DNA of 64,000 nt from Pseudorhodobacter sp. MZDSW-24AT (GTDB taxonomy: Bacteria > Pseudomonadota > Alphaproteobacteria > Rhodobacterales > Rhodobacteraceae). Made by a program: the position numbers and the translations under genes. Below the pieces are notes generated by a model that was not told the origin of the DNA, did no database searches, and worked only from the letters and a program-made list of their open reading frames with translations. The stretch lies in the NCBI RefSeq assembly GCF_002794355.1, contig NZ_PGOI01000013.1:1-64000 (forward strand), in the 5' to 3' direction. Of this stretch, positions 17,734 through 26,924 are shown in pieces; positions within the stretch are counted from its first letter, which is position 1; every line of letters starts with the position of its first letter.

Positions 17734-18030
17734 TTATCCCTTCCAATCCGGGAATGAATAGAGCGGGCGGCTGGGGGCCTGCCCGGATTTCTGATAGACG
17801 CAAGAGTCGTAAACCACAGACGGGTCACGCCCCATGATGAAGTCAGACGTGACCTCCAGCTTGATCCGGCCCACCGCACGGCCACCCGTGCCCACGCCAG
17901 CCCCAATCTCGCCGCGCGGTTGCTGTGCCAGACGCGCCCGCTCATAGCATTGCTGCTCGGCCTGTGGCAGCGGGATCGGGCCGCAGGCGACCAGCAACAG
18001 CGGCAGCCCCAACAGCAGCGCCCGCCTCAT
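17734..18030 (-). CDS. small lipoprotein encoded between sdhA and sdhB
   Basis: This 98-residue protein has a lipoprotein signal peptide (MRRALLLGLPLLLVACG, lipidated Cys16) and a compact domain with two further Cys (QQCYERARLA, YDSCVYQKSG). Its start overlaps the preceding lipoprotein gene by 4 bp and its stop lies 3 bp before sdhB, indicating tight co-translation with succinate dehydrogenase. The family is not recognised with certainty. A role in the envelope linked to complex II is only an inference from position. Confidence 0.8.
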   Translation of the reverse strand: MRRALLLGLPLLLVACGPIPLPQAEQQCYERARLAQQPRGEIGAGVGTGGRAVGRIKLEVTSDFIMGRDPSVVYDSCVYQKSGQAPSRPLYSFPDWKG

Positions 18031-18344
18031 GGCCGCACCTGTGGGACGCCATTGGCGGCAAAGCAGGCCGAAGCCTCGGGACGCAGCGCGATGCCCCGGA
18101 TCGTGGCCTTGGTCGAAGACCCGGCCACCACCGCCACATCACGGGCCAGCGCTTGCACTTCGGCGGCGGTCGCATTGCGCACGATGCAATCGGTGGCCCG
18201 CTGCGCCAAAGGCGTCGGCATATCCAACTGCACCACCGGCAACACCACCGAAGCCGCAATCCGCCGTCCGGCCTGATCGGCCATCTGCTGCGGATCACAG
18301 GCGGCCAAGGCCATCACCGCCCCCACCAGAACCACCGAACGCAT
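18027..18344 (-). CDS. small lipoprotein downstream of sdhA
   Basis: This 105-residue protein starts at ATG 18344, preceded by GAGGGGGAG. The signal peptide MRSVVLVGAVMALAAC ends in a lipobox with lipidated Cys16. The mature part has a Cys pair (ATDCIVRNAT and EASACFAANG) likely to form a disulfide. A longer frame to 18467 lacks a signal peptide and is rejected. It overlaps the next lipoprotein gene by 4 bp (ATGA) and lies 122 bp after sdhA. Function unknown. Confidence 0.78.
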   Translation of the reverse strand: MRSVVLVGAVMALAACDPQQMADQAGRRIAASVVLPVVQLDMPTPLAQRATDCIVRNATAAEVQALARDVAVVAGSSTKATIRGIALRPEASACFAANGVPQVRP

Positions 18345-18466
18345 CTGCACTCCCCCTCGCGCCTGTTTGCGCACAGGATGCCCCAAGCGCCCCGCCACGC
18401 CAGCCCCCTCCGTCGCACATTTGCGTGCGACGGCGGAAACGGGCCGAAGGAGCGACGCCATCTGCA

Positions 18467-20269
18467 TCAGAACTTCCGCTCTGCCGGGGCGATTTTCTTC
18501 AAGGAAATCCCGCCGTCGGCCTCAGAGGTCAGCGGTTCCACATGCACCGCGCGATAGCTCAGCGTCACCTTGTTGCCATCGACATGGGCAAGGCTGTGCT
18601 TGCGCCAGTTGGCATCGTCGCGCTGCGGATAATCCTCATGCGCATGGGCGCCACGGCTTTCGGTGCGCGCATGCGCCCCATAGATCGTGGCCAGCGCATT
18701 CGGCATCAGATTGGTCAGCTCCAGCGTTTCCATCAGGTCGCTGTTCCACACCAGACTGCGGTCGGTCACCTTCAGATCCGCCACACGTCCGGCGATCTCG
18801 GTCATCTTGCGCTCGCCTTCGGCCAGCGTCTTGTCGGTGCGGAACACCGCCGCATCGGCCTGCATGGTCTTTTGCATGTCCAGCCGCAGGTCGGCGGTCG
18901 GGATCGCGCCATTCGCATGGCGCAAGCCGTCAAAGCGCGCCAGCGCCCGCTCCACTTCCACCTTGTTGGTGGCGGGCGTCGCCTCGTCGGGGTTCACCAC
19001 CTTGCCCGCGCGGATCGCTGCCGCACGGCCAAACACCACAAGGTCGATCAACGAATTCGAACCCAGACGGTTCGCGCCATGCACCGAAGCACAGCCCGCT
19101 TCGCCCACCGCCATCAGGCCGGGGAACACCGCATCCGGGTTGTCGGCGGTCGGGTTCAGCACCTCGCCCCAATAGTTGGTCGGAATGCCGCCCATGTTGT
19201 AATGCACGGTCGGCAGCACCGGGATCGGCTCTTTCGTCAGGTCAACGCCCGCGAAAATCCGCGCGCTTTCCGAAATCCCCGGCAGACGCAAATCCAGCGT
19301 CTCCTTCGGCAAATGGTTCAGGTGCAGGCTGATATGGTCGCCATTCGGCCCCACACCGCGCCCTTCGCGGATCTCCAGCGTCATGCAGCGCGACACATAA
19401 TCGCGCGGGGCCAAGTCCTTGTAATGGGGCGCATAGCGCTCCATGAACCGCTCGCCGTTGCTGTTGGTCAGATAGCCGCCCTCACCACGCGCGCCTTCGG
19501 TGATCAGACAGCCCGAGCCATAAATCCCCGTCGGATGGAACTGCACGAATTCCATATCCTGCAGCGGCAGCCCCGCGCGGGCCACCATGCCGCCGCCGTC
19601 GCCGGTGCAGGTATGGGCCGAGGTCGCGCTGAAATAGGCGCGGCCATAACCGCCCGTCGCCAACACCACCATCTTGGCGTTGAAGACATGCATGGTGCCA
19701 TCATCCAGCTTCCACGCCACCACACCCGTGCAACGCCCGTCGGTGATGATCAGATCCAGCGCGAAATACTCGATATAGAATTCCGCGTTGTTCTTCAGGC
19801 TCTGGCCATAGAGCGTGTGCAGAATGGCATGCCCCGTCCGGTCAGCGGCGGCACAGGTGCGCTGCACCGGCGGGCCTTCGCCATATTCCGTGGTATGGCC
19901 GCCGAACGGGCGCTGATAGATCTTGCCCTCTTCGGTGCGGCTGAACGGCACACCGTAATGCTCCAGCTCATACACCGCCTTGGGCGCCTCGCGCGCCAGA
20001 TATTCCATCGCATCCGTGTCGCCCAGCCAGTCGCTGCCCTTCACGGTGTCATACATGTGCCACTGCCAGCTGTCGGGCCCCATGTTCCCAAGGCTCGCCG
20101 CAATGCCGCCCTGCGCCGCCACCGTATGGCTGCGCGTGGGGAACACCTTGGTCACACAGGCCGTGCGCAAGCCTTGTTCGGCCATGCCCAGCGTGGCGCG
20201 CAAGCCTGCGCCGCCCGCCCCCACCACGACCACATCATAGTCATGCACTTCATAAGGATATGCCGTCAT
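18467..20269 (-). CDS. sdhA: succinate dehydrogenase flavoprotein subunit
   Basis: This 600-residue subunit oxidises succinate to fumarate on covalently bound FAD. Visible are the dinucleotide fold [13 protein letters not shown], the FAD-attachment segment [11 protein letters not shown] (His), the active-site region [21 protein letters not shown] and the C-terminal block with THAR-type residues. ATG 20269 ([12 protein letters not shown]) has AAGGAAAG upstream. The longer frame to 20305 overlaps sdhD and is rejected. It is the third gene of the sdh operon. Confidence 0.97.
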   Translation of the reverse strand: MTAYPYEVHDYDVVVVGAGGAGLRATLGMAEQGLRTACVTKVFPTRSHTVAAQGGIAASLGNMGPDSWQWHMYDTVKGSDWLGDTDAMEYLAREAPKAVYELEHYGVPFSRTEEGKIYQRPFGGHTTEYGEGPPVQRTCAAADRTGHAILHTLYGQSLKNNAEFYIEYFALDLIITDGRCTGVVAWKLDDGTMHVFNAKMVVLATGGYGRAYFSATSAHTCTGDGGGMVARAGLPLQDMEFVQFHPTGIYGSGCLITEGARGEGGYLTNSNGERFMERYAPHYKDLAPRDYVSRCMTLEIREGRGVGPNGDHISLHLNHLPKETLDLRLPGISESARIFAGVDLTKEPIPVLPTVHYNMGGIPTNYWGEVLNPTADNPDAVFPGLMAVGEAGCASVHGANRLGSNSLIDLVVFGRAAAIRAGKVVNPDEATPATNKVEVERALARFDGLRHANGAIPTADLRLDMQKTMQADAAVFRTDKTLAEGERKMTEIAGRVADLKVTDRSLVWNSDLMETLELTNLMPNALATIYGAHARTESRGAHAHEDYPQRDDANWRKHSLAHVDGNKVTLSYRAVHVEPLTSEADGGISLKKIAPAERKF

Positions 20270-20279
20270 CTTCTTTCCT

Positions 20280-20651
20280 TCACAGCGCCATGCGCACAAG
20301 GGCAAACAGCCCCGTCGCCGCGATCGCCCAGGCCAGGCAGGTCACCAGAATGACCGCCACCTTGCGCGCCGAGCCCTGCACATAATCTTCAATCATCATC
20401 TGCGCGCCGCTGGCGAAATGCTTCATTCCCACCACCAGCACCAAAGCCGTCAGGATCGCCGGCAGCGGCCGCCCGAAGGTGGCCAGCACCTCCGCCTGCG
20501 TCCCGCCCAGCGCCGAGCCAAAGACATAGAGCCACGCCGGAATCATCAAGGCCAGCGCCACCGCCGACACCTGCATCGCCCAGTGATGCGCCGTGCCGGT
20601 GCCCGAAGCCCCTTTGCCGACCGCCCGCTTCCGATCCGTGATATACCGCAT
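20280..20651 (-). CDS. sdhD: succinate dehydrogenase hydrophobic membrane anchor subunit
   Basis: This 123-residue protein has three transmembrane segments. The heme b/quinone-site signature [13 protein letters not shown] carries the proximal His and the conserved Asp-Tyr. With SdhC it anchors SdhAB and forms the quinone site. ATG 20651 lies 11 bp after the sdhC stop. An in-frame ATG at 20666 would overlap sdhC and is less likely. Confidence 0.93.
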   Translation of the reverse strand: MRYITDRKRAVGKGASGTGTAHHWAMQVSAVALALMIPAWLYVFGSALGGTQAEVLATFGRPLPAILTALVLVVGMKHFASGAQMMIEDYVQGSARKVAVILVTCLAWAIAATGLFALVRMAL

Positions 20652-20662
20652 CGCCCCGCTCC

Positions 20663-21049
20663 TCACTGCACCAGAAGAATTGTGATCACGGTCAGCACCA
20701 CCGACCCGATGATGACCCCCCAGCCCAGCTTTTCCGCCGTGGGAATATCAAGGCCCTTGCCCGCATCGAAATACAGATGCCGCAGCCCGGCCAGATAGTG
20801 ATACCACACCGCCCAAAGCGACCCGGTGAAGACCAGATCCCCGAACCAGCCCGTCGCCACCGCATTCGCCGTCGCAAAGGCCTCGGGCGACACCGCCGCC
20901 GCCACCAGCCACCACACCGCAAGCAGCGTGCCGACGATCAGCGCATTCCCGGTGATCCGCGTCAGGATCGAGGTGATAGAGGTCAGTTGCGGACGGTAAA
21001 TCTGCAAATGCGGGGAAAGCGGCCGTTTGACCTGCTTTACGTTTGCCAT
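20663..21049 (-). CDS. sdhC: succinate dehydrogenase cytochrome b556 subunit
   Basis: This 128-residue membrane subunit has the family N-terminus RPLSPHLQIYR, a SITSILTRITG segment with quinone-site Ser/Arg and the heme-ligand block HYLAGLRHLYFD. Three transmembrane helices are evident. It is first in the sdh operon, with GAAGGGA before ATG 21049. Two GTGATCAC palindromes lie 168-196 bp upstream and probably control the operon. Confidence 0.95.
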   Translation of the reverse strand: MANVKQVKRPLSPHLQIYRPQLTSITSILTRITGNALIVGTLLAVWWLVAAAVSPEAFATANAVATGWFGDLVFTGSLWAVWYHYLAGLRHLYFDAGKGLDIPTAEKLGWGVIIGSVVLTVITILLVQ

Positions 21050-21216
21050 ATCGGTTCCCTTCGTCGCTGGCTTGTCCCGGCTGGTTTCCCTGAAAGACCG
21101 GTCCGGGGCGCGCTTCGATTATTGTGTCTCTGAATAGCGCTTTTTTTGGGCCTGTCACGCGCCGCAACAGCGCAGTCGCAGCATTTTAGCGATAACACCG
21201 GATATTTTCAGACTTT

Positions 21217-21245
21217 GTGATCACGAATTTTCCGCGCGTGATCAC
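21217..21245 (-). promoter_or_regulatory. paired GTGATCAC operators upstream of sdhC
   Basis: Two perfect 8-bp palindromes GTGATCAC lie at 21217-21224 and 21238-21245, exactly 21 bp apart, in the short AT-rich gap between mch and sdhC. Extended they read TTGTGATCACGA and GCGTGATCACAA. The same palindrome occurs three times at the same 21-bp spacing before sucC (29859-29908). They are probably binding sites for a dimeric regulator of the TCA operons. The factor is not identified. Confidence 0.75.
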
Positions 21246-21264
21246 AAATCCGGGCCACACCGAC

Positions 21265-22290
21265 TCACAGCGGCATCAGCACCCAATAATCCAGATCCAG
21301 CAGCACCTCGGGCAGGTATTTTCCATCCGCCCCCCGCAGCGCAAAGGCCTCGCCCCGGCTGGCCACCAGCCGCAGCCGCAGCGCCCCCACACCCGGTGCC
21401 GCCGTCTCGGCCTTGCCCAGCACTTCCGACCATGCCCGCACCGTATCCCCGGCAAAGCAGGGGTTGGCATGGGCGCCCGCGTTCAGCGCCACAAGCATTT
21501 GCGCATTGGCCAGCCCGTTGAACGACAGCGCCCGCGCCAGACTGATCACATGGCCGCCATAGATCAGCCGCCGCCCGTCTGGCCGTGCCGTGGCGTCGAA
21601 ATGCACTTTCGCGGTGTTCTGCCACAGGCGGGTGGCCAGCATGTGCTCGGCCTCCTCCACCGTCACCCCATCCACATGGTCGATCTGCTCGCCCACCGTG
21701 TAATCGCCCCAGCGGTGGCGCTCTCCGGCTTGGGCAAAGTCGTAGCGTCGGAAATCCAGCCCCTCGGGCAGCACCAGCGCCTCGGGCGCCACCACCGGGG
21801 AAAGCGTGGGCACCACCGTCTCGGGGGCCGGGGCCTCCACCCGCCGCTTGCGCACCATCACCCAGCGCACATATTCCAGCACCGCCCCGCCATGCTGGTT
21901 GATCCCGCGCGTGCGCACCCAGACCACGCCGGATGCGCCGTTGGAATTCTCCTTCAACCCGATCACCGTGCTTTCGGCCCGCAAGGTGTCGCCCGCATAG
22001 ACGGGCGCCAGCCAGCGCCCCTCGGCATAGCCCAGATTCGCCACCGCATTCAGGCTGATGTCGGGCACGCTCTTGCCAAACACCGTGTGAAAGGCGGCCA
22101 GATCCTCGACCGGGGCGCGCGGCAGACCACAGGCCTGCGCAAAAGGGTCCGAGGAATACAGCGCGTGCCGCGCCGGATAGAGCGCGTGGTAAAGTGCCCG
22201 CTCGCCGCCCGAAAGGGTGCGCGGCACCGCATGGGCGATCACCTCGCCCAAACGGTAATCCTCGAAGAAACGCCCCGGATTGGTCTTCAT
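21265..22290 (-). CDS. mch: mesaconyl-CoA hydratase (beta-methylmalyl-CoA dehydratase)
   Basis: This 341-residue double-hotdog protein of the MaoC-like hydratase group is predicted to hydrate mesaconyl-CoA to beta-methylmalyl-CoA in the ethylmalonyl-CoA pathway. Visible are two hotdog halves, the N-terminal GRFFEDYRLGEVIAHAVPRT, the YAGDTLRAESTVIGLKEN strand typical of MaoC domains and a second block with FAGDTVRAWSEVLGK. Length matches Rhodobacter Mch, and the gene order (mch next to sdh, with an mcl2-type gene nearby) agrees with the arrangement I recall from R. sphaeroides. Confidence 0.9.
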   Translation of the reverse strand: MKTNPGRFFEDYRLGEVIAHAVPRTLSGGERALYHALYPARHALYSSDPFAQACGLPRAPVEDLAAFHTVFGKSVPDISLNAVANLGYAEGRWLAPVYAGDTLRAESTVIGLKENSNGASGVVWVRTRGINQHGGAVLEYVRWVMVRKRRVEAPAPETVVPTLSPVVAPEALVLPEGLDFRRYDFAQAGERHRWGDYTVGEQIDHVDGVTVEEAEHMLATRLWQNTAKVHFDATARPDGRRLIYGGHVISLARALSFNGLANAQMLVALNAGAHANPCFAGDTVRAWSEVLGKAETAAPGVGALRLRLVASRGEAFALRGADGKYLPEVLLDLDYWVLMPL

Positions 22291-22338
22291 TTCATCCCCC
22301 TCAGGCCCGGTCTTGGTGGCGTGCGCGCAGGCAGCCCC

Positions 22339-22542
22339 CTAGTGATCGCCCAGCTTGGTCTCGGGTGAATATTCCCCCAGAACTTCCTTGGTTACCGCCT
22401 GCCCACAGCGCATCACCCCGCGCGCGGCGTCAAAGGCATAGGTCGGATCTCCGTGCAGGTGCCAGCCCTTGTTCAGCGCCGCTGTCACCTTGTGACAAAA
22501 GGCCGACGTGTCATCTTCCGACAGGAACCGATAGAGTTTCAT
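22339..22542 (-). CDS. DUF1737 domain protein
   Basis: This 67-residue soluble protein contains the DUF1737 pattern: MKLYRFLSEDDTSAFCHKV followed by LNKGWHLHGDPTYAFD. The function of the family is unknown. It lies 4 bp after nnrU and 48 bp before mch on the same strand and is probably co-transcribed. Confidence 0.8.
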   Translation of the reverse strand: MKLYRFLSEDDTSAFCHKVTAALNKGWHLHGDPTYAFDAARGVMRCGQAVTKEVLGEYSPETKLGDH

Positions 22543-22546
22543 ATCC

Positions 22547-23092
22547 TCACCCCCAAGGCTGCACGCCCATTGCGTTGTGGATCAGCATCACCACAACCGT
22601 CACCACCAGCGTGGCACCGATCGCCACGATTTCCTTCACCGCCGGGCGCGGCGCGGGCGGCACCCATTCGGGCGTCGCGCGGTTGATCACGATCACCTCC
22701 GCCACCGCCCAAGCCAGCAGGCCGCCAAACAGCACAAGGCTCGGCAGATCGCCGTTCACCAGCAGATGCGCCACCGCCCACAGCTTGAACCCGGTCAGTT
22801 GCGGATGCCGGATCTTGCGCGCCAGCCATGTTTTCGCGCCCGAGGCCGCATAGCAATAGATCGCCAGCACCATCAGCAGGTTGTTGATCCCGACCAGCGC
22901 CGGGCTGCGGCCCCACCAGACCGGGCCTTGGGCGGTGCCATAGCCCCAATACATCAGCCCGATGCTCAGAATCAGCAGCGCCGTGACCAGCCCCTTGCCG
23001 CCCGCGCCCATGCGGGCGCGCGCCTCTGGCGCCAGCCGTTTGAAGAAATGCGCGCCCCACCAAAGCGCGACACCAAGAAGAAGAAGGGCCAT
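22547..23092 (-). CDS. NnrU family integral membrane protein
   Basis: This 181-residue protein has about five or six transmembrane segments and the NnrU pattern: ALWWGAHFFKRLAP at the N-terminus, RHPQLTGFKLWAVAHLLVNGD in the centre and a C-terminal helix. NnrU was named for its link to nitric-oxide/nitrite reductase gene clusters and resembles isoprenylcysteine methyltransferase-type membrane proteins. No denitrification gene is visible here. CGGAGGTAA precedes ATG 23092. Confidence 0.88.
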   Translation of the reverse strand: MALLLLGVALWWGAHFFKRLAPEARARMGAGGKGLVTALLILSIGLMYWGYGTAQGPVWWGRSPALVGINNLLMVLAIYCYAASGAKTWLARKIRHPQLTGFKLWAVAHLLVNGDLPSLVLFGGLLAWAVAEVIVINRATPEWVPPAPRPAVKEIVAIGATLVVTVVVMLIHNAMGVQPWG

Positions 23093-23126
23093 GGGTTACC
23101 TCCGGTTGCCTCGCGGCACCATGGCC

Positions 23127-23993
23127 TCAATCCGCCAGCGCCGCAATCGCTTCGGCCCGCGCCAAGGTGGCGCGCGCCGTCTCGACATGCAGGTTCTCGA
23201 CGATCCGCCCGTCGACCACCGCCACCGCCTGCCCTTCGGCCAGCGCCGCCGCGAAAGCCGCAATCTGGCGCCGCGCCAGATCCACCTCTTCCGCGCTGGG
23301 GGCAAAGGCGGCATTGGCGATCTCCAGCTGCGCCGGATGGATCAGCGTCTTGCCGTCAAAGCCCATGTCGCGCCCCTGTTCGCATTCGGCGCGCAAACCC
23401 GCCTCATCCTTGAAGGCGTTATAGACCCCGTCCACGATCACCCGGCCATGCGCCTTTGCCGCCAGCAGGCACAGCCCCAGCCCCGTCAGCATCGGCAGCC
23501 GATCGGCCCGGACACGCGCGCCCAACTCCTTGGCCAGATCATTGGTGCCCATCACCATGCCCCGCAGCGCCGGATGTGCCGCAATCGCGGCGGCGTTCAG
23601 CATGCCCTGCGCCGTTTCCATCATCGCCCACAGCGGCTTGCCCGGCGCCACCGCCGCCACCGCATCCAGATCGGCAGGGCCGTTCACCTTGGGCACCAGC
23701 AGCGCCTCCGCCCCGGGATGCGCCGCGAAAGCCTCGGCATCCGCGCCGCCCCATGGCGTGTCAAAACCGTTGATCCGCACAAGGCGCACCCGCGACCCGT
23801 AATCCGCCGCCAAGGCCTGCGCCAGCACCGCGCGCGCGCCGGCCTTCTCCTCAGGCGCGACCGCATCCTCCAGATCAAAGATGATCGCATCCGCCGGCAA
23901 GCCCCGCGCCTTGTCCAACGCCCGCTCCTTGGAGCCGGGGATATACAGAACCGACCGGAACGGGCGGGCGTCTTTGGCAGCAGGCGATGTCAT
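23127..23993 (-). CDS. mcl2: (3S)-malyl-CoA thioesterase (Mcl2-type CitE/HpcH-fold protein)
   Basis: This 288-residue member of the citrate lyase beta/HpcH superfamily begins with SVLYIPGSKERALDKA and has the metal and CoA motifs IIFDLEDAV, MMETAQGMLNA and MGTNDLAKELG. In Rhodobacter two paralogues exist: Mcl1 (malyl-CoA/beta-methylmalyl-CoA lyase, about 318 residues) and Mcl2, a (3S)-malyl-CoA thioesterase of about 285 residues that completes an apparent malate synthase. Length, N-terminus and position near mch fit Mcl2. ATG 23993 has GAGG upstream, and the frame to 24077 adds an unsupported extension. A lyase activity cannot be excluded. Confidence 0.83.
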   Translation of the reverse strand: MTSPAAKDARPFRSVLYIPGSKERALDKARGLPADAIIFDLEDAVAPEEKAGARAVLAQALAADYGSRVRLVRINGFDTPWGGADAEAFAAHPGAEALLVPKVNGPADLDAVAAVAPGKPLWAMMETAQGMLNAAAIAAHPALRGMVMGTNDLAKELGARVRADRLPMLTGLGLCLLAAKAHGRVIVDGVYNAFKDEAGLRAECEQGRDMGFDGKTLIHPAQLEIANAAFAPSAEEVDLARRQIAAFAAALAEGQAVAVVDGRIVENLHVETARATLARAEAIAALAD

Positions 23994-24162
23994 CGATTCG
24001 ACCTCAAGCAATAATCTTGCGCCAGAAACCCCGATTTCGTCACAAACCGCAAGCCTAAATCCGCCGCACCGCAGCATCGGCGCCGCAAGCCCGCAGGATT
24101 AACCGATTCTACGCATTCCGGGCGCAGCCTTTCCCGCATCTCACCCGCAGCGGAGTCCTCCG

Positions 24163-24474
24163 ATGAACCAAACCCTTCTCGCCTTCTCGCTCGGCGCCGC
24201 CGGGCTCATCCTCGCCGCCACCCAGATCCACGCCGCCCCCCAATGCGGCAAGCGCGATCTCGTCCTGCGCCAATTGTCAGAAAAATACGGCGAAACCCGC
24301 CGCAGCATGGGCCTTGGCGGCGACAACACCGTGATGGAGGTGTTTGCCTCCGCCGCCTCTGGCAGCTGGACCATCACCGTCACCCTCCCCGATGGCATGA
24401 CCTGCCTCGTCGCCTCGGGCCAAGGCTTCGAACCGGTGGTCGAAGAACTCCCCGCCCGCGGCCGCAAGATCTGA
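24163..24474 (+). CDS. small secreted protein of unknown function
   Basis: This 103-residue protein has a cleavable Sec signal peptide ([24 protein letters not shown], cleavage likely before APQC) and a mature part with two Cys (APQCGKRD and GMTCLVASG) likely to form one disulfide in the periplasm. The mature part resembles small, uncharacterised Rhodobacteraceae periplasmic proteins. It is a monocistronic gene with GGAG upstream. No function can be assigned. Confidence 0.75.
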   Translation: MNQTLLAFSLGAAGLILAATQIHAAPQCGKRDLVLRQLSEKYGETRRSMGLGGDNTVMEVFASAASGSWTITVTLPDGMTCLVASGQGFEPVVEELPARGRKI

Positions 24475-24566
24475 CACCGCCAAATTATTCGCGCCCCGGC
24501 CGGAACCCTTTGCCAACGGCCCGCGTTCCTTCCCCAGACAACAGACACTCACGGAAGGAACGCACC

Positions 24567-24758
24567 ATGAGCAGCACCAGCGACAAGATCAAAGGCACCG
24601 CCAACGATGCAATGGGCAACGTGAAGCAGGCCGTCGGCAAGGCCACCGACAACCACAAGCTGCACGCCGAAGGCGTCATGCAAGAGCGTAAGGGCGAAGC
24701 CCAAAAAGCAGTCGGCGAAGCCAAAGACGCCGTCAAGAAGACCATCGACAACGTCTAA
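24567..24758 (+). CDS. CsbD family stress-response protein
   Basis: This 63-residue, highly charged, Cys-free protein shows the CsbD repeat pattern [20 protein letters not shown] followed by [19 protein letters not shown]. CsbD-like proteins are induced in general stress in many bacteria and are probably intrinsically flexible. Start ATG 24567 has GGAAGGAA upstream. It is followed by a strong terminator at 24814-24839. Confidence 0.9.
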   Translation: MSSTSDKIKGTANDAMGNVKQAVGKATDNHKLHAEGVMQERKGEAQKAVGEAKDAVKKTIDNV

Positions 24759-24772
24759 GGTTGATGGACGAC

Positions 24773-24811
24773 CGGCTTTCCTCAAGGCCAAAAACGGCTT
24801 TCCTCAAGGCC
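24773..24811. repeat. 17-bp direct repeat (CGGCTTTCCTCAAGGCC)
   Basis: Two exact copies lie at 24773-24789 and 24795-24811, 22 bp apart, between the CsbD stop and its terminator. This is probably a local duplication with no evident function. Confidence 0.7.
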
Positions 24812-24813
24812 GG

Positions 24814-24839
24814 AAAAGGGTGCCCTCGGGCACCCTTTT
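24814..24839. terminator. bidirectional rho-independent terminator
   Basis: AAAAGGGTGCCC (24814-24825) pairs perfectly with GGGCACCCTTTT (24828-24839), followed by CTTTTG. It serves the CsbD gene on the plus strand and can equally end transcription of the convergent TauE/SafE gene. Confidence 0.9.
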
Positions 24840-24848
24840 CTTTTGCCC

Positions 24849-25601
24849 CTACCCCAGCGCCCCCGCGACCCCGTCCCAGATCAACTTGGCCGACAGCGCC
24901 AGCAGCGCCCAAGTGACAAAGCGGAAGAAGGCGGCCTCCGGCAACAGCTTCACCAGCTTCAGCCCCACGAACACCGACACCGCCGCCACCGGCATCAAAA
25001 CCACCGCCACCCGCAGATTGGCGGCGCTCAACTGGCCCAACTGCCAATAAGGCACCAGCTTCACCAAATTCACGATAGCAAAGGCAATGGTCGAGGTGCC
25101 CGCATAGACCAGCTTCGGCATCCCCAAAGGCATCGTATACACCTGATAGGGCGGCGCGCCCGCATGGCTCACAAAACTGGTGAACCCGGTCATCGCCCCC
25201 CAGAACAACCCCGGCGCCACCCGTGCCGGGCGCGGACTCACCGGCCCTTTGCGCCGCAGCAACAGATTCAGCGCGAACACCAATCCGATCGCCCCCACCA
25301 GCGCCGTCACCGCCCAGACCGGCACCAAGGCCGCCGTGGCCCAGCCCACGCCCACGCCCGCCACCATCCCCGGCACCAGAATGGCTATCACCCGCGCATT
25401 GAACGCATGGCGATAGGCATAAAGCCCGAACATGTCCGACAGCACATAGACCGGCAGCAACAGCCCCGCCGCCGTCACCGGGTTGATCACCAAGGCCAGC
25501 ACCGGCACGCCCAGAATGCCCACGGCGGGCAAACCGCCCTTGCCCATCCCCACCAAAGCCGCCGCCACCACCGCCGCCGCCCAGAACGCCACACCTTCCA
25601 C
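24849..25601 (-). CDS. TauE/SafE family sulfite/sulfonate exporter-type membrane protein
   Basis: This protein of about 250 residues has eight or so transmembrane segments in two repeats, with the family signature GMGKGGLPAVGILGVPVLAL near the N-terminus and a second conserved block GFTSFVSHAGAPPYQVYTMP. Members export sulfite, sulfoacetate or related organic anions, and the substrate cannot be read from sequence. The start is uncertain: GTG 25601 has GGAGGG 6 bp upstream and is preferred, while a TTG at 25625 would add 8 residues. Confidence 0.88.
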   Translation of the reverse strand: MEGVAFWAAAVVAAALVGMGKGGLPAVGILGVPVLALVINPVTAAGLLLPVYVLSDMFGLYAYRHAFNARVIAILVPGMVAGVGVGWATAALVPVWAVTALVGAIGLVFALNLLLRRKGPVSPRPARVAPGLFWGAMTGFTSFVSHAGAPPYQVYTMPLGMPKLVYAGTSTIAFAIVNLVKLVPYWQLGQLSAANLRVAVVLMPVAAVSVFVGLKLVKLLPEAAFFRFVTWALLALSAKLIWDGVAGALG

Positions 25602-25632
25602 GCCCGTCCCTCCGCCGTTTCCCAACCGCTAG

Positions 25633-26724
<1,092 letters not shown>

Positions 26725-26745
26725 TCGCCGCGACAGCCTGACCTC

Positions 26746-26775
26746 AAACGCGCGCCCTGAAAGGGGCGCGCGTTT
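26746..26775 (+). terminator. rho-independent terminator after mdh
   Basis: AAACGCGCGCCC (26746-26757) pairs with GGGCGCGCGTTT (26764-26775) over a 6-nt loop, followed by TGCGTTT. It separates mdh from the AT-rich segment that follows. Confidence 0.88.
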
Positions 26776-26924
26776 TGCGTTTCGAAACCCTATGATTTAA
26801 AGCGAATGCATAAGTGGCGGCTTTAAGAAATGCTCATTTTTCCCAAGTTACTGGCGATAATCATCGCCCTCTATTAGATATAGAAGTATGACCGTCGTGC
26901 AATTTATCAAAATAAGGACGAAAA
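26776..26924. other. AT-rich non-coding segment before the orphan gene
   Basis: Base composition drops sharply after the mdh terminator. The segment contains stretches such as GCATAAGTGGCGGC and TATTAGATATAGAAG, which could supply promoter elements, and AAGGACG just before ATG 26925. I see no tRNA, integrase remnant or flanking direct repeat that would define an insertion boundary. Confidence 0.5.

Noticed and set aside
15115-17757. Plus-strand open frame of 880 codons
   Set aside because: It lies opposite the GST, BLUF and sdhB genes, which have intact catalytic motifs.
20682-20689. GTGATCAC word 31 bp before the sdhD start
   Set aside because: It is inside the sdhC coding sequence (Val-Ile-Thr codons), is single and lacks the 21-bp partner seen in the intergenic arrays. 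It is probably chance.
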